DNA from: Acidimicrobiaceae bacterium
Lineage (GTDB): Bacteria > Actinomycetota > Acidimicrobiia > Acidimicrobiales > MedAcidi-G1
Direction: 5' to 3'
NCBI GenBank assembly: GCA_002729765.1
Contig: PBYV01000024.1
Location: 1 to 59,864, forward strand
DNA length: 59,864 bases
A program made the translations under genes and the position numbers. Positions within the stretch are counted from its first letter, which is position 1; each line of letters starts with the position of its first letter. Positions 59,541-59,864 of the stretch are shown piece after piece. The notes below the pieces were generated by a model that did not search any database, was not told where the DNA came from, and saw nothing but the letters and a program-made list of their open reading frames with translations.

Positions 59541-59864
59541 ATGAAAGAAATCGACGAAAAAACTCAACAAGCTTTATTACTTTTTAATAGGCGAGCTGAA
59601 AATGCCGAAAAAGAATCACAAGCTGCCAACGAAATAAAAAAAGCTGAAAAAATTAAAGATGAAGCTGTAGCCGCGCTTCAAAAAGTTAAAGACAGTGGCT
59701 CTGATCCAGAAGTAATAGCTGAGGCTGAATCTGCATGGAGGAATGCACTAGATACTTGGCAAAAACTAAGAGATGGAGAAGAAACACCAGAAGAAACACC
59801 AGAAGAAACACCAGAAGAAACACCAGAAGAAACACCAGAAGAAACACCAGAAGAAACACCAGAA
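59541..59864 (+). CDS. Coiled-coil protein with EETP tandem repeat (3' end cut by window)
   Basis: ATG 59541 opens a frame that runs off the right edge. Residues 1-75 are charged and helical (MKEIDEKTQQALLLFNRRAE, then AANEIKKAEKIKDEAVAALQ and SAWRNALDTWQKLRDG), likely coiled coil. From residue 80 the protein is a perfect run of the tetrapeptide Glu-Glu-Thr-Pro, seven full copies visible. No signal peptide is present. Extended acidic-proline repeats of this kind act as flexible spacers. Weak Shine-Dalgarno (AGGG) only. Not recognised. Confidence 0.75.
   Translation, partial: MKEIDEKTQQALLLFNRRAENAEKESQAANEIKKAEKIKDEAVAALQKVKDSGSDPEVIAEAESAWRNALDTWQKLRDGEETPEETPEETPEETPEETPEETPEETPE
59778..59864 (+). 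repeat. 12-base tandem repeat GAAGAAACACCA
   Basis: Seven exact copies of GAAGAAACACCA run from 59778 to 59861, followed by GAA at the window edge. The unit is a multiple of three and encodes EETP, so copy-number change would not shift the frame. Copies are identical at every base, suggesting recent expansion by slippage. Confidence 0.95.

Overview
The window reads as chromosomal DNA from a low-GC (roughly low 40s %, judged by eye, not counted), gene-dense actinobacterium, most likely a marine member of the Acidimicrobiia. Signs of this are a WhiB protein, a PASTA-type Ser/Thr kinase, an actinobacterial wecA-atpZ/atpI-atpBEFHAGDC layout, a CtpE-type ATPase, class II GlpX, MurA with Asp in place of the fosfomycin-binding Cys, myo-inositol-phosphate synthase, a luciferase-like (LLM) oxidoreductase, and close matches to mycobacterial steroid-degradation genes. 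Lineage is an inference. Genes overlap or abut almost everywhere. No gap exceeds about 210 bases. No tRNA, rRNA, CRISPR array, insertion sequence or prophage was seen.

Region 1 (1-8.1 kb) is a steroid-ring catabolic block: ipdC (cut by the left edge), ipdB and ipdA overlap on the minus strand, facing an SDR and a metallo-beta-lactamase hydrolase; ipdF and a second SDR follow, then an epimerase, a SnoaL-like protein and a NUDT19-like Nudix hydrolase. In mycobacteria the Ipd enzymes open the last two steroid rings (C and D). Region 2 (8.2-18.3 kb) has a CtpE-like ATPase, WhiB, and a convergent pair resembling mesaconyl-CoA hydratase (Mch) and mesaconyl-CoA C1-C4 transferase (Mct) of the 3-hydroxypropionate bi-cycle. 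It continues with a peroxiredoxin whose catalytic Cys codon is UGA followed by a SECIS-like hairpin (a predicted selenoprotein), an aldehyde dehydrogenase, an O-methyltransferase, a thiolase and an SCO6745-family protein.

Region 3 (18.3-23.5 kb) is the branched-chain amino acid set ilvD, ilvB, ilvN, ilvC. A leaderless Val/Ile-rich leader peptide (MREFFVGVVVI) and two hairpins lie before ilvB, a probable attenuator. Region 4 (23.5-44.5 kb) is housekeeping: MATE exporter, gatCAB, PASTA kinase, ligA, mnmA and cysteine desulfurase, NifU-like scaffold, rhomboid protease, murA, MFS transporter, desaturase, thioesterase and glpX. Region 5 (44.5-54.6 kb) holds the full F1Fo ATP synthase operon with wecA and glyA. 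Region 6 (54.7 kb to end) has inositol-phosphate synthase, an acyl-CoA synthetase, a CitE-like lyase that could complete the Mch/Mct route, an LLM oxidoreductase, and the start of an EETP-repeat protein.

Together the genes suggest an aerobic heterotroph that degrades steroid-like or other CoA-activated carbon skeletons. It may assimilate the resulting propionyl-CoA with glyoxylate through mesaconyl-CoA. Many transcription units start with a TANNNT box 5-9 bases before the start codon and no Shine-Dalgarno sequence, pointing to widespread leaderless mRNAs.
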